Assembly (NCBI GenBank): GCA_037013685.1
Contig: CM072919.1
Location: 31,355,935-31,419,934, forward strand
Reading direction: 5' to 3'
Length of the DNA: 64,000 bases
Source of the DNA: Acridotheres tristis
Lineage: Eukaryota > Chordata > Aves > Passeriformes > Sturnidae
Shown here: piece after piece, positions 1 to 12,100 of the stretch
Numbering within the stretch: position 1 is the first letter of the stretch
How the letters are laid out: each line of letters opens with the position of its first letter
The notes under the pieces: generated by a model
Database searches by the model: none
The model's input: the letters and a program-made list of their open reading frames with translations, nothing else
What the model was told of the DNA's origin: nothing
Position numbers and translations under genes: made by a program

Positions 1-53
1 TTTTAAAGAGGCTCCTGCCTTTCTTGTCAGACATCTGTCTTTTAAACCAAGAC
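1..53 (+). mobile_element. 3' end of an ERV LTR, cut by the window edge
   Basis: The reverse complement of this stretch matches, with few differences, the first ~50 bases of the LTR at 6536-7162, including the terminal block TTTTAAACCAAGAC. It is therefore the U5 end of the same LTR family in the opposite orientation. The expected final A of the LTR is replaced by G where it meets CR1 sequence at 54-55. The rest lies outside the window, so solo LTR or provirus cannot be told apart and no target duplication can be tested. Strand assumes the sense orientation argued for the 6536 copy. Confidence 0.7.
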
Positions 54-54
54 G

Positions 55-560
55 GGCAGCCTCAACTTGAGTGCTGGGGGCAGTTTTGGGCACTGCAATA
101 TAAGAAAGACATTCATCTTTTAGAGAGCATCCAAAGGTGGACAATGAGGATGGTGAAGGTCCTTGAAGAGAAGCTATATGAGGAGTAGCTGAGGTCACTG
201 GGTCTGTTTAGCCTGGAGGAGACTGAGGGAAGACCTCATTGTAGTCTGGAACTTTTACACGAAGAGGAGAGAAGAGGCAGACACTTCTCTCTTCTCTGTG
301 GTGACCAGCGATAGGACCTCCAGGAATGGCCTAAAGTTGTGCCTGGGGGGTTAGGATGGATATGAGAAAAATGTTTTTCACCTAGATATGAACACATTCC
401 CCAGGGAATTAATCACAGCACCAAGGCTGACAGAACATTTGGATAATACTCTTGGGCATAAAGTGTTATTCTTGGTCATGGTGCTGTGCCGGGCCAGGAG
501 TTGGACTCAATCATCATTGTAGGTCCTTTCCAACTCATCTATTTCTGTGATTCTGTGATT
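55..560 (+). mobile_element. CR1 LINE, 5'-truncated, 3' part and tail
   Basis: This is the 3' part of a chicken-repeat-1 (CR1) non-LTR retrotransposon. Diagnostic blocks are seen in order: CAGTTTTGGGCACTGCAATA near 81, the GTTTAGCCTGGAGGAGACTG block near 207, GTGACCAGCGATAGGACCTC near 301, GGGCCAGGAGTTGGACTCAA near 491, and GTAGGTCCTTTCCAACTC. It ends in two copies of the 8 bp TTCTGTGA-type tail typical of CR1. Only the C-terminal coding and 3' untranslated part remains, as is usual for these 5'-truncated elements. Many substitutions and no open frame indicate an old, inactive copy. Confidence 0.9.
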
Positions 561-574
561 TGTCATCAGTCTAA

Positions 575-1159
575 ATGGGGAGGTTTCAGATGACTGAAGG
601 TGATGCCCAGTGTGATGCCCACCTACTAGGAAGGCCAGAAGGACAATGCAGCTGCAGGCCTCTCAGCCTGACCTTGACACCCAGCAACGTTATGGAGTAG
701 ATAATCCTCTGTGTGTTCACAGAGGGCATACAGGGCAACCAAAGGATCAGACCCAGAGAGTGGACTTGGGAAACTCAGATCCATTCACTATAAAGCTAGT
801 GGAGAGGGTGGAGCACATGTCCTATGAGGAGTGGCTGAGGGAGTTGGGATTATTTAGCCTGCAGGAGAGGAGACTCAGAGGAGATCTTATCACACTCTAC
901 AACTCCCTGAAAGGAGATTGCAGCCAGGTCCTCCAGGCAACCAGTGACAGGACAAGAGGATTAATTTCTTCACAGAAAGCATGTTTAGACAATAGAGGCT
1001 GCCCAGGGAAGTGGTAGTCACAATGCCTGGAGGTGTTTAAGGAAAGACTGAGCTTGGCACTCAGTGCCATGGTCTAGTTGACAAGGTGGTGTTTGATTTT
1101 AGCTTAGACTTGATGATCTCAGAAGTCTTTTCCAATTTAATTGATTGTGTGATTCTTTG
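575..1159 (+). mobile_element. CR1 LINE with reverse-transcriptase segment and 3' end, middle deleted
   Basis: The first part (about 575-757) matches a mid reverse-transcriptase segment of CR1: blocks resembling CAGATGACTG, GTGATGCCCACCTAC, CTCTCAGCCTGACCTTG and GGTTATGGAG-type sequence, then CAACCAAAGGATCAGACCCAG. From about 800 it continues with the CR1 3' part: CCTATGAGGAGTGGCTGAGG, TTTAGCCTGCAGGAGAGGAG, a degenerate CCAGGGAAGTGG block and the tail GTGTGATTCTTTG. The C-terminal half of the reverse transcriptase is absent, so this copy carries an internal deletion, or two fragments are fused. A 123-residue open frame across 646-1017 spans the junction and is a by-product, not a gene. Confidence 0.8.
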
Positions 1160-4100
1160 GTTCAGTGATAAGTGATACTTTTTCTATTGACACGAAATAC
1201 TTTTGCAAAACTTTAAAGTAGATATATGGAGATAGGTTTTAAGAATCTGACAAAAATTACTCCTTTTATTAGACCCACAATATCAGAATCAATCTCTCTG
1301 AAAACCTCAGTATTGATACAGATTCATTCCAATTTTCATTGCTTATATTTAATAGGAAATATTGTTTGGACTATTAAAGACTCAAAAAAATAAAAGTTTT
1401 GATAAGCTTTGTTTATTTATTTTCTAATCTTCTTTAGATATCCTTCTCCAGAAGGAAGTTCTCAGTAAATAAAAATCGGCCCTTCTAAATCACAGTGTAC
1501 ATTATTGAAATAGTACCTGACAGGCAAAATGCAGGAAATTTGAGTAAAAATCTGAGGAGTCCTGTTTCTCTATTAGTGAAACAACATTTTCAGTCCAGAT
1601 AGTCCAAATTTTTCAAAACAGACAATTGCTGCTGGAGAAGTAGGGTGATGTTATCAGCTGTACAAAAGTGTATATGTGTGGAGGTATGTGTGTGTGTGTG
1701 AATTGAGTCTGCATTGCTCATAGCTTGGATGTGCAGGTTAACTTGGAACATGAACAGGAATTTCAGGCACAGTTGTTAATGATCACATGCAGATAAGTAT
1801 GGCACAGCACGCAGCGGACCAAGTGGAGCTGTTCCTACCTGGGTCTGAGGCTGATTTAGATATTTGGGACTGTTTTACTCTCTGTATTTTAAAAAATCTC
1901 CAAGGTCACTGAATGTGTAACAACTTGGACTAACTGGTGAATGAGGAAATGTTTTCAATTTTTCTGAAGGAAATAAATATTTCTTGCTGTTCTTCCTAAG
2001 AGTTGCAGAAAGATAAAACCTTGAAATTGAAGACTACCAAAGTCAGACTATCATTTACCTTTTTCCAAATGTTAACACAATTTGGCTACACATTTTATTT
2101 TCGAGAAAATTGCTTTTACTCTTCAAGTGAGGAAAGAGACTTTTCCCTCCTCCCTGTCTTGTTCCTTTTCTCCTTCATCAAGCCTACAATGCACTGAAAA
2201 CTGCAGAAGTGCCAGTTCCAGAATTTACAGGGACAGTTTTGAAATATTCAACTCTGACTAGGGATCAGATGGGCCGATATGCCTGGTGAATGTCTGGGTC
2301 ACTTCAGGATATCTTTAGTCGTGTACTGTTTTCAGGAGTGTGTTTGTAGGGGATCTTTAATGCATGGCTGTGCAATTTCTTTTAAAATATTTGCATGACC
2401 TTCGTGTCTGCTGAGCTTAATATTAGAATACCTTACTGTTATTAAAAGTCTTTGTCAGTCAAAAAGTAACCAATATTTTGCCCTTGTACTACGAGTTTTG
2501 TTTGGTTTGTGGGTCTATTTTTTGTGTCGTGCTAGGCAAATAATTGAACAAGAATATAACTACTTTATGATGTAGACTGCAGAAATCACCCTGACATCAC
2601 AAAAGCAGATTTTTTTTAAGTTTGTAGTCCAGAGCTTTTAAGTGCTATTTAAAAAAAAAAACAACTGCTCTGTTCCACCTGAACCAACAGACATCTTTGT
2701 GAAAATAAAACATTCAGAAGCTTTCTGGCATGCTGAACTTGGCACTAGTCCCCTCTGCCTGTTGAATTTAGTGGGTGCAAAACACAGACCTTGTGTAACT
2801 AAAGAGGAGATAGTTGGGGAATACTCTGGATTATCTGTTGATCTCTGGCACTTTTGATACACAAACAGTTAAGTATCTTTTTTAAATCACAATTTATTCA
2901 AACCCCTCCCTCAATGTATTATTTTGATGTCTTTAAAGCATGAGAAAGGCAATTCTTAAAGCTGCATATTTCTATGTCAGTATTCTAGCTATTCTGTATT
3001 TCTTCTTCTTTTGGGGGTGTATTTTTAAGTTCCATTAGTGCTGAAATTTTAAGAAAGAAAAAAAAAGCAAACCACAAACTCAGTCTGGTTTTACAACATT
3101 TGGTAGGGTATTTAGTACTCTACAAGAAATGCAGATGAGCATCAAGAAAACAAAAACCTGTTCTGCCTGCCACAGCTAAAAAAAAGAAATAACCCCCTCA
3201 CTATTTTTCTAGTCATCTTTTTTCAAGAAAATCACTCTTTAGTTACTCATTTCTTTTCCCCAAGGTCAGGTTGGCTGCATCTCCAAACACTTGTAAGTAC
3301 TGTATGTTCTGACATATCCTGAAGTCATGCATTAGCACCTTTTCATTCAGCAAAGGGTGAGAACAGATATCTTTTGGCAGCTGACAGCAGGGAGCAGGAA
3401 GAAAGGAGGAGAGTGAAGCTGTAGGACTAGGACATGGTGATGGCCTAGTGGCTAGCATGGCTAATGTACCAGCTGTGAATAACCTCCTATTTTTTTTTCT
3501 TTTTTTTTTTTTTTGCATCACATCCACCTAACAGATGTCTCTCTGTCATTGTCATGTCCTCAAGCTATCCTAGTAAATGATTTGATTATAAGTGAGTCAC
3601 TAAGGTGGCAATTGAACCTCTTCACAGCTCAAAATTGTTGATGTGTGCACAGATAGTGCAGTGTGTGGGTGTGTTCAAGAAAAAAGAGCAGGAGAGAAGG
3701 GGAATGAAGGGGGAAAGAGGGGGAGAGAGAAGAGGAAAAGAAATGTCAAGGTTACTTTGTTTTGCCTGGAGAATCAAAAGGGAGGGCAAATTAACTGCTG
3801 GCTCTGTTTGGTCTTTTAGCTATCCAGCAACAAGGCAGCTCCATCCTACTCCAGCAGATGTACATATCACTTTTAAAAATGGAAATATGAAGAATACAGT
3901 GACCTGTATTATATATATACTTTGGTCTCTGGAAAGAACATTAATAAATATACTGAGAGACTGCAAAGTTCGCCAGTATAAATAATGTGGCATTTCAAAG
4001 TCTGTCAGTAAATGTAATTGAATTTTTAAATGTAAAAATATAGTTTAGTTATGGAGTCATTCTTGGCATCAGTTGGGTACTAGGAGATATTAATTAGATA

Positions 4101-6530
4101 CTGCTCACTTCTTCCTTCTGAATTGTTTATATTAAATATCAAGAAAGAGGAATTTGCAAAGACACAATTTAGAAATTTTTATTCTTCAAAACAATCTGCC
4201 TGGTAATTTTTAGTGGAGGAATAAATCTCTTTTCAAAAGCATTGTCACTGCACTGTCTGAAACATGCATTTCCTTATATGAACAAAATATGGAAAAGCCA
4301 ATCCATTATAATACTTTGTAATGATAATAAGCTAGCGTGAACAAGTAGCCTAGGGAAGAAGATGGTACTAGTCACCTTTAAGCAGAAAGAGAATAGCAAG
4401 TAATTGTACATTTCTACAGTAGACTGATGACAACATTTCCTGTAACTTTGAACTCTGTTTGGCTGTCACCATCCTGGCAAACATTCTGCATATCAATCAG
4501 AGTGTGTATTTCCTGCATGACATTTGCAGCATAAAATTTGTATAAATGTATAAAATTTGCCTATGTGATCTTTACATTTATTCATCCTGTTTGTATGTAA
4601 ATATATCAGTCTCCACATATATCTTATGCTGAAGAGGCAGTATTAAACCCTTTCATAAGGCTGTATTGACCTCTGCCTGCTTGGCATCTGCAGATTGCTT
4701 CTCTTTAGCTGCTGAATTAGCCATTCCTACCGTTAATCATGGTGTTTTTCTGCAGAAGCTAAATGCAATCCTGGCACACAGCTTCACACAATTACTTACA
4801 TTGAATCATATTTTTCTAGGCTCATATGACTAATTATTGAATGCCTTTGCTTGAATTTTGATAGCTGCTCCAGTAATTTCCATAATCACCAAAGAATAAC
4901 TTGGCACCCCGTTTTGTTTTATGTTCACAGAAGTCTTTGAGGGCAGTATGATTTGTGCTTGCTCTCTGGCACTGTGTGCAGATGCCATGCATGTTGGTCA
5001 GTCCCTCTCCTCCTGGATAATAGTTCTTGCTCTTATGTAATTTGCTCACTGCAACAGAGGTTTGATGTCTGCCAACCTTCTTAAAGTACATGCTGATCAA
5101 ACAAAACTTCAGTTCACTTGCCCTTTTCAGCTGAAAGGGATTTTTTTTCTTAGTTCTTGAAATCTTTTTTCCTCTGAGGTTTTTTCCCCTTTTTTTGATA
5201 AGCATTCAAGTTGCCTTCAAGAAGTACATAAATACAATACTCTGAATTATTAAACATAAATGTAATAAGTCTCTGTTTAAGTAGAGAGGGAATGAAATTA
5301 TGTTTGAAGAAAGAGTTATAAAAATAGTATTAAAAATAGATCTTGTAGAATCCACTTATATCTTTGCTTAAGGGTAGAAAATACCTATCAGAGATACCCA
5401 AGCACTAGCAAAAATACATCTGTCTGTGCACATTGTATACATCACACATATATTAGTCCATCTAAAATGTTTGTACAATCTGAAAAGGGATTTAAGAATA
5501 ATGTTTCACGTAGCTGCCTGGCTCTCGACAAAAGTCTCAAGCTGATCCTACTTCCCTCTGTGATAGCCACTTCCTTTTTGTTTGAAAATAACAGTAAAAT
5601 TACCTCCTTTGAAAACTGGAGGCTGTATTTTAGACCATCTCTAGACCAAGGGAATCTTGGTTCCTGTTGTCACTAATAAAAATTTCTGTCTGCACAGCCT
5701 TTGACAAGCTGGGTGTATCTCAATTTAAAGCCGACATAGCTAAAAATTCATCAGTTACTTTAGTAAGTCAGTAAATATACTCAGGCTGCTAACCTGACTA
5801 AAAAAGTGAAATAGTTATTTAGGGGGATTTTAGGCTGGTGCAGGCCAGATTAAAATGTGCAGAGAGATTAAAATGTGTATAAAATTAGAAAAGATTGGTA
5901 TCTTTTGGCTGACCTTATACAAGTAAATATGAGTAATGTGGTAGTTCACTGTTGCCCTAATATACACGTTGAAGTGCCAAACACTAAGATTAATACAGAG
6001 GCATTCTTATACCAGTCTGCACATCATAACTTCTGATTTTCATCAGTACCCAATGTCAACAAAATGCAAAGGGTTCCTATCCAAACTAATTATTAAAAAA
6101 TTGAATATGAAAGGAAGAATATATTTATTTCCCCACGATCTTATCTCTTTAGAGAACTTAAAGCTGTGTAATGAAAACAATTGTTCTCATTATCTGCTTT
6201 GCACTGTTTAATTTATGATTTGAATCCCTGACAGATTACATCTGACTAACCTGACTACTCTTGTATTTGTTATATGTTACAGCAGACAGCTGTTACTGTA
6301 CCATCTACAGCATAATAGATATGTCCTATCTGTACATCATGTCATTTAGCTATGTAATATGGAGAACACTACAGGCACATGATTTTGTATGTGTGATTAA
6401 TTCTCGTAGGCTGTCTTAATCTTAGATCTATTCATTTAAAGATTTTGTTTCATTCACTTGCATCCTTGAAGATCCAAGTTGTGTAAGATGAGATATATTG
6501 AATTTCTCTGGACCCAGGTGTTTTATTTAT
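1160..6530. other. unique AT-rich DNA, no gene seen
   Basis: No recognisable protein family, RNA gene or clear mobile element. Open frames are short and often occur on both strands at the same place (for example 2638-2862), which argues for chance. Small features include a short TG repeat at 1686-1700, T runs at 3490-3514, a polypurine block at 3677-3743, and a region near 4650-4800 of more balanced base composition that could be conserved non-coding DNA. The last point is only a guess. Confidence 0.6.
3677..3743 (+). repeat. polypurine tract
   Basis: 67 bases of A and G with only two interruptions (C3689, T3705); 3706-3743 is an unbroken 38-base purine run rich in GGGGA and GAGA units. Such tracts can adopt triplex DNA in vitro and are common low-complexity sequence. 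A T-rich pyrimidine tract lies about 200 bases upstream (3490-3514). Confidence 0.8.
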
Positions 6531-7167
6531 ACCTTTGTCTTGGTTTAAAAGACAGGTGTCTGCTAAGAAAGGCAGGAGCCTCTCTTGAAATGGACAATGT
6601 AAACCCTCTCCCTCCAAATTATTATAATTTTGAAATCCAGGACCTCTCAGGAAAAGATATGGGAATAGGAATAACAGTTCTTTACTAGGAAAAATGAAAA
6701 TAAAAGTACAGTAATACAAAAAAAATCTCAAAAACAACAAAAAACCCACTAACAGAGTCAGGATACAACCTGACACCCCATCAGCCAGGGTGTTGGCTGC
6801 AGTCCTCCTGGAGTGATAGATGTAGTTCAGTTGGAGCAATGGTCCTGTAGAAGGGTGAGGTTTTCCTCCGTAGTCCAGTGATGATGTGTAAAGGTCTGGT
6901 TTTCCTCTGGAATCCAGTGGAAAAAGGCTGCTCTGATGCTCCAAATCTCAGATTTTATCTAAGTAAGAAATGCTTGGCTCATCCCCCTGGGTGGCACCCT
7001 CACAATGGGATGATGTAATTTTATCAGTCATACAGTGGGACTCAATGGGCCATTAACAGAAGATATCCCCTTCCAGAGATGAAAATCACTGCCCCACCTG
7101 TTTTCAACAGATGATGATAGAATACATATTTTTGGTCACATCCTGCTTTTCAAGTCAAGATAACCTT
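6531..7167. repeat. 5 bp target-site duplication ACCTT around the LTR
   Basis: ACCTT occurs immediately before the LTR (6531-6535) and immediately after it (7163-7167). A perfect 5 bp flanking repeat is what retroviral integration leaves, and 5 bp is typical of ERVL-type and some other avian ERVs. It fixes both LTR boundaries to the base. Confidence 0.75.
6536..7162 (-). mobile_element. solo ERV LTR (passerine-type), 627 bp
   Basis: The element runs from TGTCTTGG to AAGATA on the plus strand, giving near-perfect short terminal inverted repeats (TGTCTT / AAGATA, expected AAGACA). It is flanked by the perfect 5 bp duplication ACCTT. No gag, pol or env sequence lies on either side, so it is a solo LTR left by recombination between the two ends of a provirus. 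Minus-strand orientation is inferred: on that strand a GATAAAAT TATA-like box (around 6952-6959) precedes the AGTAAAGAACTG polyadenylation-like region (around 6677-6688), followed by a U5-like stretch. A 164-residue frame on the minus strand (6450-6944) is an accident of the LTR. The family resembles one I recall as abundant in songbirds, but I cannot name it with certainty. Confidence 0.8.
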
Positions 7168-9074
7168 GCAGAAATAAAGGGAGAGGTACATGGAAATGTT
7201 GGTGAAATGTGTTGGCATACAAGGAAGAGTGGATGGTGGTGGAGTTGTAAAGAGCACAGTATGATGGTCCTGTAACGCATTTTTAGGGCAGGTCATCAAG
7301 GAACATTAATGGAAATTAAGTCTCAAATTCTGATGAGGTGTCTATGCAGTTTTCTGATGGCATCTGTCACTTCCATTGATGCATGTGCATAAACACACTG
7401 ATCTACACATCCACATTAGTAAGTGGGTCCTTTGCACTGAGACAGCATTTTTTGTTTTGTCCCTACTTGGGACTCCGTCACTGATGTTTGAAATCTTAGT
7501 AATTGTATTCCTGAAACTTGTTCAGTGAGCAGATCAATATTGTTATGGACATTTAAAAGATAATAAATGTTTGGAAGAAGAAGGTGAGTCCTCCAATATT
7601 CTCCAGAATGCGTGAAATTCCTTGGAGTACATGATTCCTCAGCTGTTCCACAGGTGCTCCATGCAGAGCAGTTACAGCAGATAACATCTATGGCTACATC
7701 AGATTTGTCTTGTAGCAGTCCTTTATTTTTCCACAGTTACTCATTAAATTTATTTGCATCCTTACACATTTAGCTCATTGTAAAGCTGACTGCATTGTGC
7801 TGGTGAAATCAGTCCTGACAAGGGCAATAATCAATGTCCCTGAATATCTCTCAGCCTAATAATATACCACACATATAATTATTTTATAATCTTAGGTGTA
7901 TGCTACAACGATTTCCAAAACTAATTATGGTAGCATCTGTGTATCAGAACGTGGGGTAGTTCATTTTCAAATGCAACATAACATGTTCCTTTTTGTTTAC
8001 ATTTAAAGAAAGTTTGCTTAGAAAACTGATTAAACACTGATTAAAGATGTATTGTGCTGCTTTGTCGTGTATTTTATTACAATTTTTTTGATGGCAAAAT
8101 GTAAATAATAAACCAAATTTGCTCATTCATCATATTTTTTAAAGTAGTTAAAATTAATGAACCTCCCTTTGAAGAAAACAAGCAAAAAAAGTTTATGTAT
8201 TCAAGAAATTATTTCATGAACTCACTGATTAAAATGTTATTATTTTAGAGCCCATTACTATATGTTCTAAATGAACTGAGAAAAGGTTGCTTGAAAACCC
8301 TTCCCTCTCTTTTCTCCCTTCTTCTGTCCTAAACTACAAAAATAATTGACCCAGTAACATACGTGGGAGCAAAGATCTTCACTGGTCAGGAGCACTGCCT
8401 GCAAAGTCAAGTATAAGAACCCAGAAGTAGAAGAGTAGCTAATAATAATCTTCTCTTCCGAATAATTTTTCTCTATTTAGTTCAAAGTCAGAGAACTTCC
8501 CAAAGATCAAACACACCTTTTTCTTAAACAGCTCTTATTTTAAATATTCTAGCTGATATTTATTTTCATTTTCTTCCTGTTCTGAAACATACATATTTAC
8601 TATGCCAATAATGTTTGAATTTTACTGGTTGAATGACAACTTACTTATTGTCCATAAAGTAAGATTATTTCAAATAATAATGTGTAATCCTTTGGTACTG
8701 GTAACTGGGACAAATTCAATTACATAAAAATAAGAAAATTAATCCCCAACCCCAGAATTTGTAAAAGCTCAAGAATTTAAGCTGAACATAACAGCAGAGG
8801 CCAATCTAATTTGCCCTTTAGATGAACTTTAAAACTTGTAATGTTTATGTGGTTTGGTAATATGACTTAATGTTCTAGATTTATGCTTCATTGTTATTCA
8901 CAAATGGCAAAAAATATATATGCTCTCCTTGTGCATACCGATTACTGCTATCATATTTCTTTTCTGATGGCTTTAATATTCTTATTCTATAGAAAACTGA
9001 AGATGTGATTATCACTTTTGAAACCACAGATTAAAAAATTTTAAAAGTACCAAAGACCCATTTCAGGCCAAATT

Positions 9075-9135
9075 ATGTGATGTCACATCTTTATTAAGTT
9101 ACCTACATTGGAGGTAACTTCTGCACTCAGTGCAG
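9075..9135. repeat. cluster of three short perfect inverted repeats
   Basis: Three hairpin-capable palindromes follow each other: ATGTGA-TG-TCACAT (9075-9088), AAGTTACCT with a 7-base loop and AGGTAACTT (9096-9120), and CTGCAC-TCA-GTGCAG (9121-9135). The second and third abut directly. The arms are perfect. They sit at the start of a locally GC-richer stretch (9120-9260) that I do not recognise. Confidence 0.7.
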
Positions 9136-12100
9136 CTGGAGCCAGCCTTGCTGAAGGTTTCAGGAGCAGCTAAAGATTGTGCTGGGCTGAGAAAAGCATC
9201 CACTAGGAGACATATATGAAGCTGTGTCCTGAAAAGGACTTCAGTGAAGAAGGTCCATGTATGTCACGAATCCAGCTGACTTAGTGGTGAAGGTTGAGAG
9301 AGGAAACTATCAGAGTCCAGAGTGGCCGAACCCAAACTGTGAGAATGCCATTGTGTTTGGCATTTAACGGACAAAGTATTGCAATACAATTTTGGCTACA
9401 GTTTCTAGATCCATCCCTATCTTTATGGTATTCCTTTCTTGCCACCAATGCAAGGAATATAAAACATCTAGGATGCTAAATATTTCTGTTAAGCAGCCTT
9501 CATTTCTGTGTTTCAAAAAATTAGTCTCTTCAAGGTTTGGCATTTGAAAATGATATTTAATATCAGTTTCTATTGGAGTATGGCAAGGTGAGCAATTCAA
9601 AGTCATGTTTTAACACAGGATTCATACTTCTGGAAGAAAACAAAAGGAAAAATAAAAGAATAGGGTAATTTTATTTTTTTTAATTACATAAAAAAATTAA
9701 GCAGCACAATGCAGATAAAACTCCTGGAGAGAGATATACCTGCCTCTACATTCAAGTTATACTCCTCTCAGTAAATTCTGTGAAATAAAATCTGAAGTAC
9801 TTAAGTCATCCTTGGAAACTGGACAAGATACTTATAAATCTAAGATTACTTACAGAAGTTTTCAGTATTATTTTCAAAGAACTATTTTTCAATTCAGTTG
9901 GCTGTTTGACATCAAGGTAGCTGGACACCCAAAAGGAAGCAACCTTCTCCTGAACTGGAGTCTGACTTATACTTTGTAAGCAAATATCAACCTTGTGATG
10001 ACTTTGGGAGGTCCTTTTGAACACTGTGCCTTTTCAGAACAAAAAGGAGACCCCTGTTTGTCTTTCTTAGGTTTCTCAAAAGGCAGTCACCTGTCTAGAT
10101 TAATTTACTTTGAGTTGGACCACAATAAAATAAATGATCAGCTGGAAGTATTGGAGGGAAAAAGTAATTGTGAGAAGACAGTCATTATGAAAAGACAATC
10201 TCACAATATATAAATATAAGGCATGTAAAAGAATGTGGCTTTGAAAATAAGCAAAATTTACCATTTTCCTGATACCTTTTACATCTGAAAATGCAGAAAC
10301 TGAAATATATGCATGTGTTGGAGATGCAGACTCTTAAAAAAATGGGAAAAGAAACACACAAAACATTATTTCAGGGAGAATAGAAGCCATTTCTTCAAAT
10401 TTTTCTCAATTCGTTTATTTACATTATCTTATACTATGTATAATAGACTATTTCTTTTTCTTGCATATTCATCACAGACATCATTCCTGTAAACTATTGC
10501 GTATATATAATGCTCGGAAAATCACAGTTTTCAACCTATAAGTTTATTACTATACAACAAAAATATACTTAATTTATTTTACTTTTATTATTTTGCTACT
10601 TGTCTATATATTAATCTATGCTTTCTACATACCATTGCATTATATGAATATTTCTTTATGGGGAAATAAATGTAATTTAATTTTTCACATCGTAATATTC
10701 TGGTGTTCAACTCACTTTTCTTTACTTTTCATTTAAATTTTCAGTCTAATGAATGTGCCTTCTGTTAAAAAGCATAGATTTTAGTGGAATGATAGTGTTC
10801 ACTGTTTAAGCTTCAAATTCCTGTTTTTTCTGTACAAAGTAAGTCCATTAACAGAATAAATATTTGTCTATATACTACTTAAAGTTTGATAAAATTTCTA
10901 ATTGCTTGGACAGTTAGAGTTGATCTAGTTTACCTGATGTTTGTGCAAGAAACTTATTCTCTTATAGGAGAACTGAGTTTTTCACACATATAAGATTAAA
11001 ACGCAGCACATATTTTAAATGCTAACCAGCATAATTCTTGCTGCAATCATTTTTCATTGGATTTTTTTTTTTATGAACATATGAGAGAATACTTTCAAAG
11101 GAATAGGACGAGATGGGATTTACTTGAACTGACAAGAACAAAAGGGTTTAATGAAGTCTAGAAAATGCACTAAAGGTCACATAAGAAGAACATTCTCTCA
11201 ATATTGAAAGTCATTTGCAATTAGAAACAGAAGTAATTGGATTCTTGTGATACCTCCTTCTTTCCTTTCTATCTGACACACATGGACATTACCTATGACC
11301 CTGGATTAAATATTAATAAAATGCAGATTTAAAATATTAAAACTTTACATTCATGTTAATAAGTACTGTCAATCTGTAGAGACTCAACATATGGCTAATT
11401 TAAGAGTCAAGATCAGATGTTCATAATTCTCCAGATTACCAATGTCTTTTTTTTTTTTTTTACACTCAGCATTTCACAGTGGAATTAAGAAAAAATAAGT
11501 CAGTATTTTTCTGAAGCACCTGGGAAAAAGAATCATATTTTCAGTGTGATGTGAGATCAATTATGATAATAATGACTATAGACAGGTAAAATTTTCTCAT
11601 TAAGATAAATTCCAGCCTGTGAGGTAAGAAGGTCTTTAATTAGGGGAAACAAAGACTGATATTGGCAAATCCTAATATTAATATGTATACCTGGATCATT
11701 CAAATGAAAGTAAAACAGAATCAGTGGAGTTTATTTTCAGATATTTGTGAAGGTTTTATGTTGCTTTGTGTTTGGATTGGTTTGATGTTTCTTTAAATCT
11801 TGATAAAGAATAATATTTAGATGTCAATAAACATATATTTTAGCATGACACTCCAGGTAAGTGTGAATAGTAATAGATATTTTGAGTGATAGTATTAAAA
11901 TCTTCATTTTTGTAATTTTAGAATCTTTCCTCAATCCTTTTCAGAAGTTCAAGTTCTTGATCACTAGGAGACTCTTCAGGGTTATAGGGTGTTTCTAATA
12001 GCTCGATTGGAACTTGGAATATTAATGTTAAGGATTTAATATAAACAAAATAAAAAGCCAGATGTTGTGAAAGTTGGTTTCCACTATTTTCTTTCATCTA

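Noticed and set aside
646..1017. 123-codon open frame as a gene
   Set aside because: It crosses two CR1 LINE segments and their deletion junction; it does not follow the CR1 reading frame and has no independent support.
2638..2862. Overlapping frames of about 70 codons on both strands
   Set aside because: Mirror-image open frames at one place point to low stop density by chance; neither resembles a family.
6450..6944. 164-codon minus-strand frame, the longest in the window
   Set aside because: It lies almost entirely inside the solo LTR and extends past its boundary into unique DNA; no domain is recognisable.
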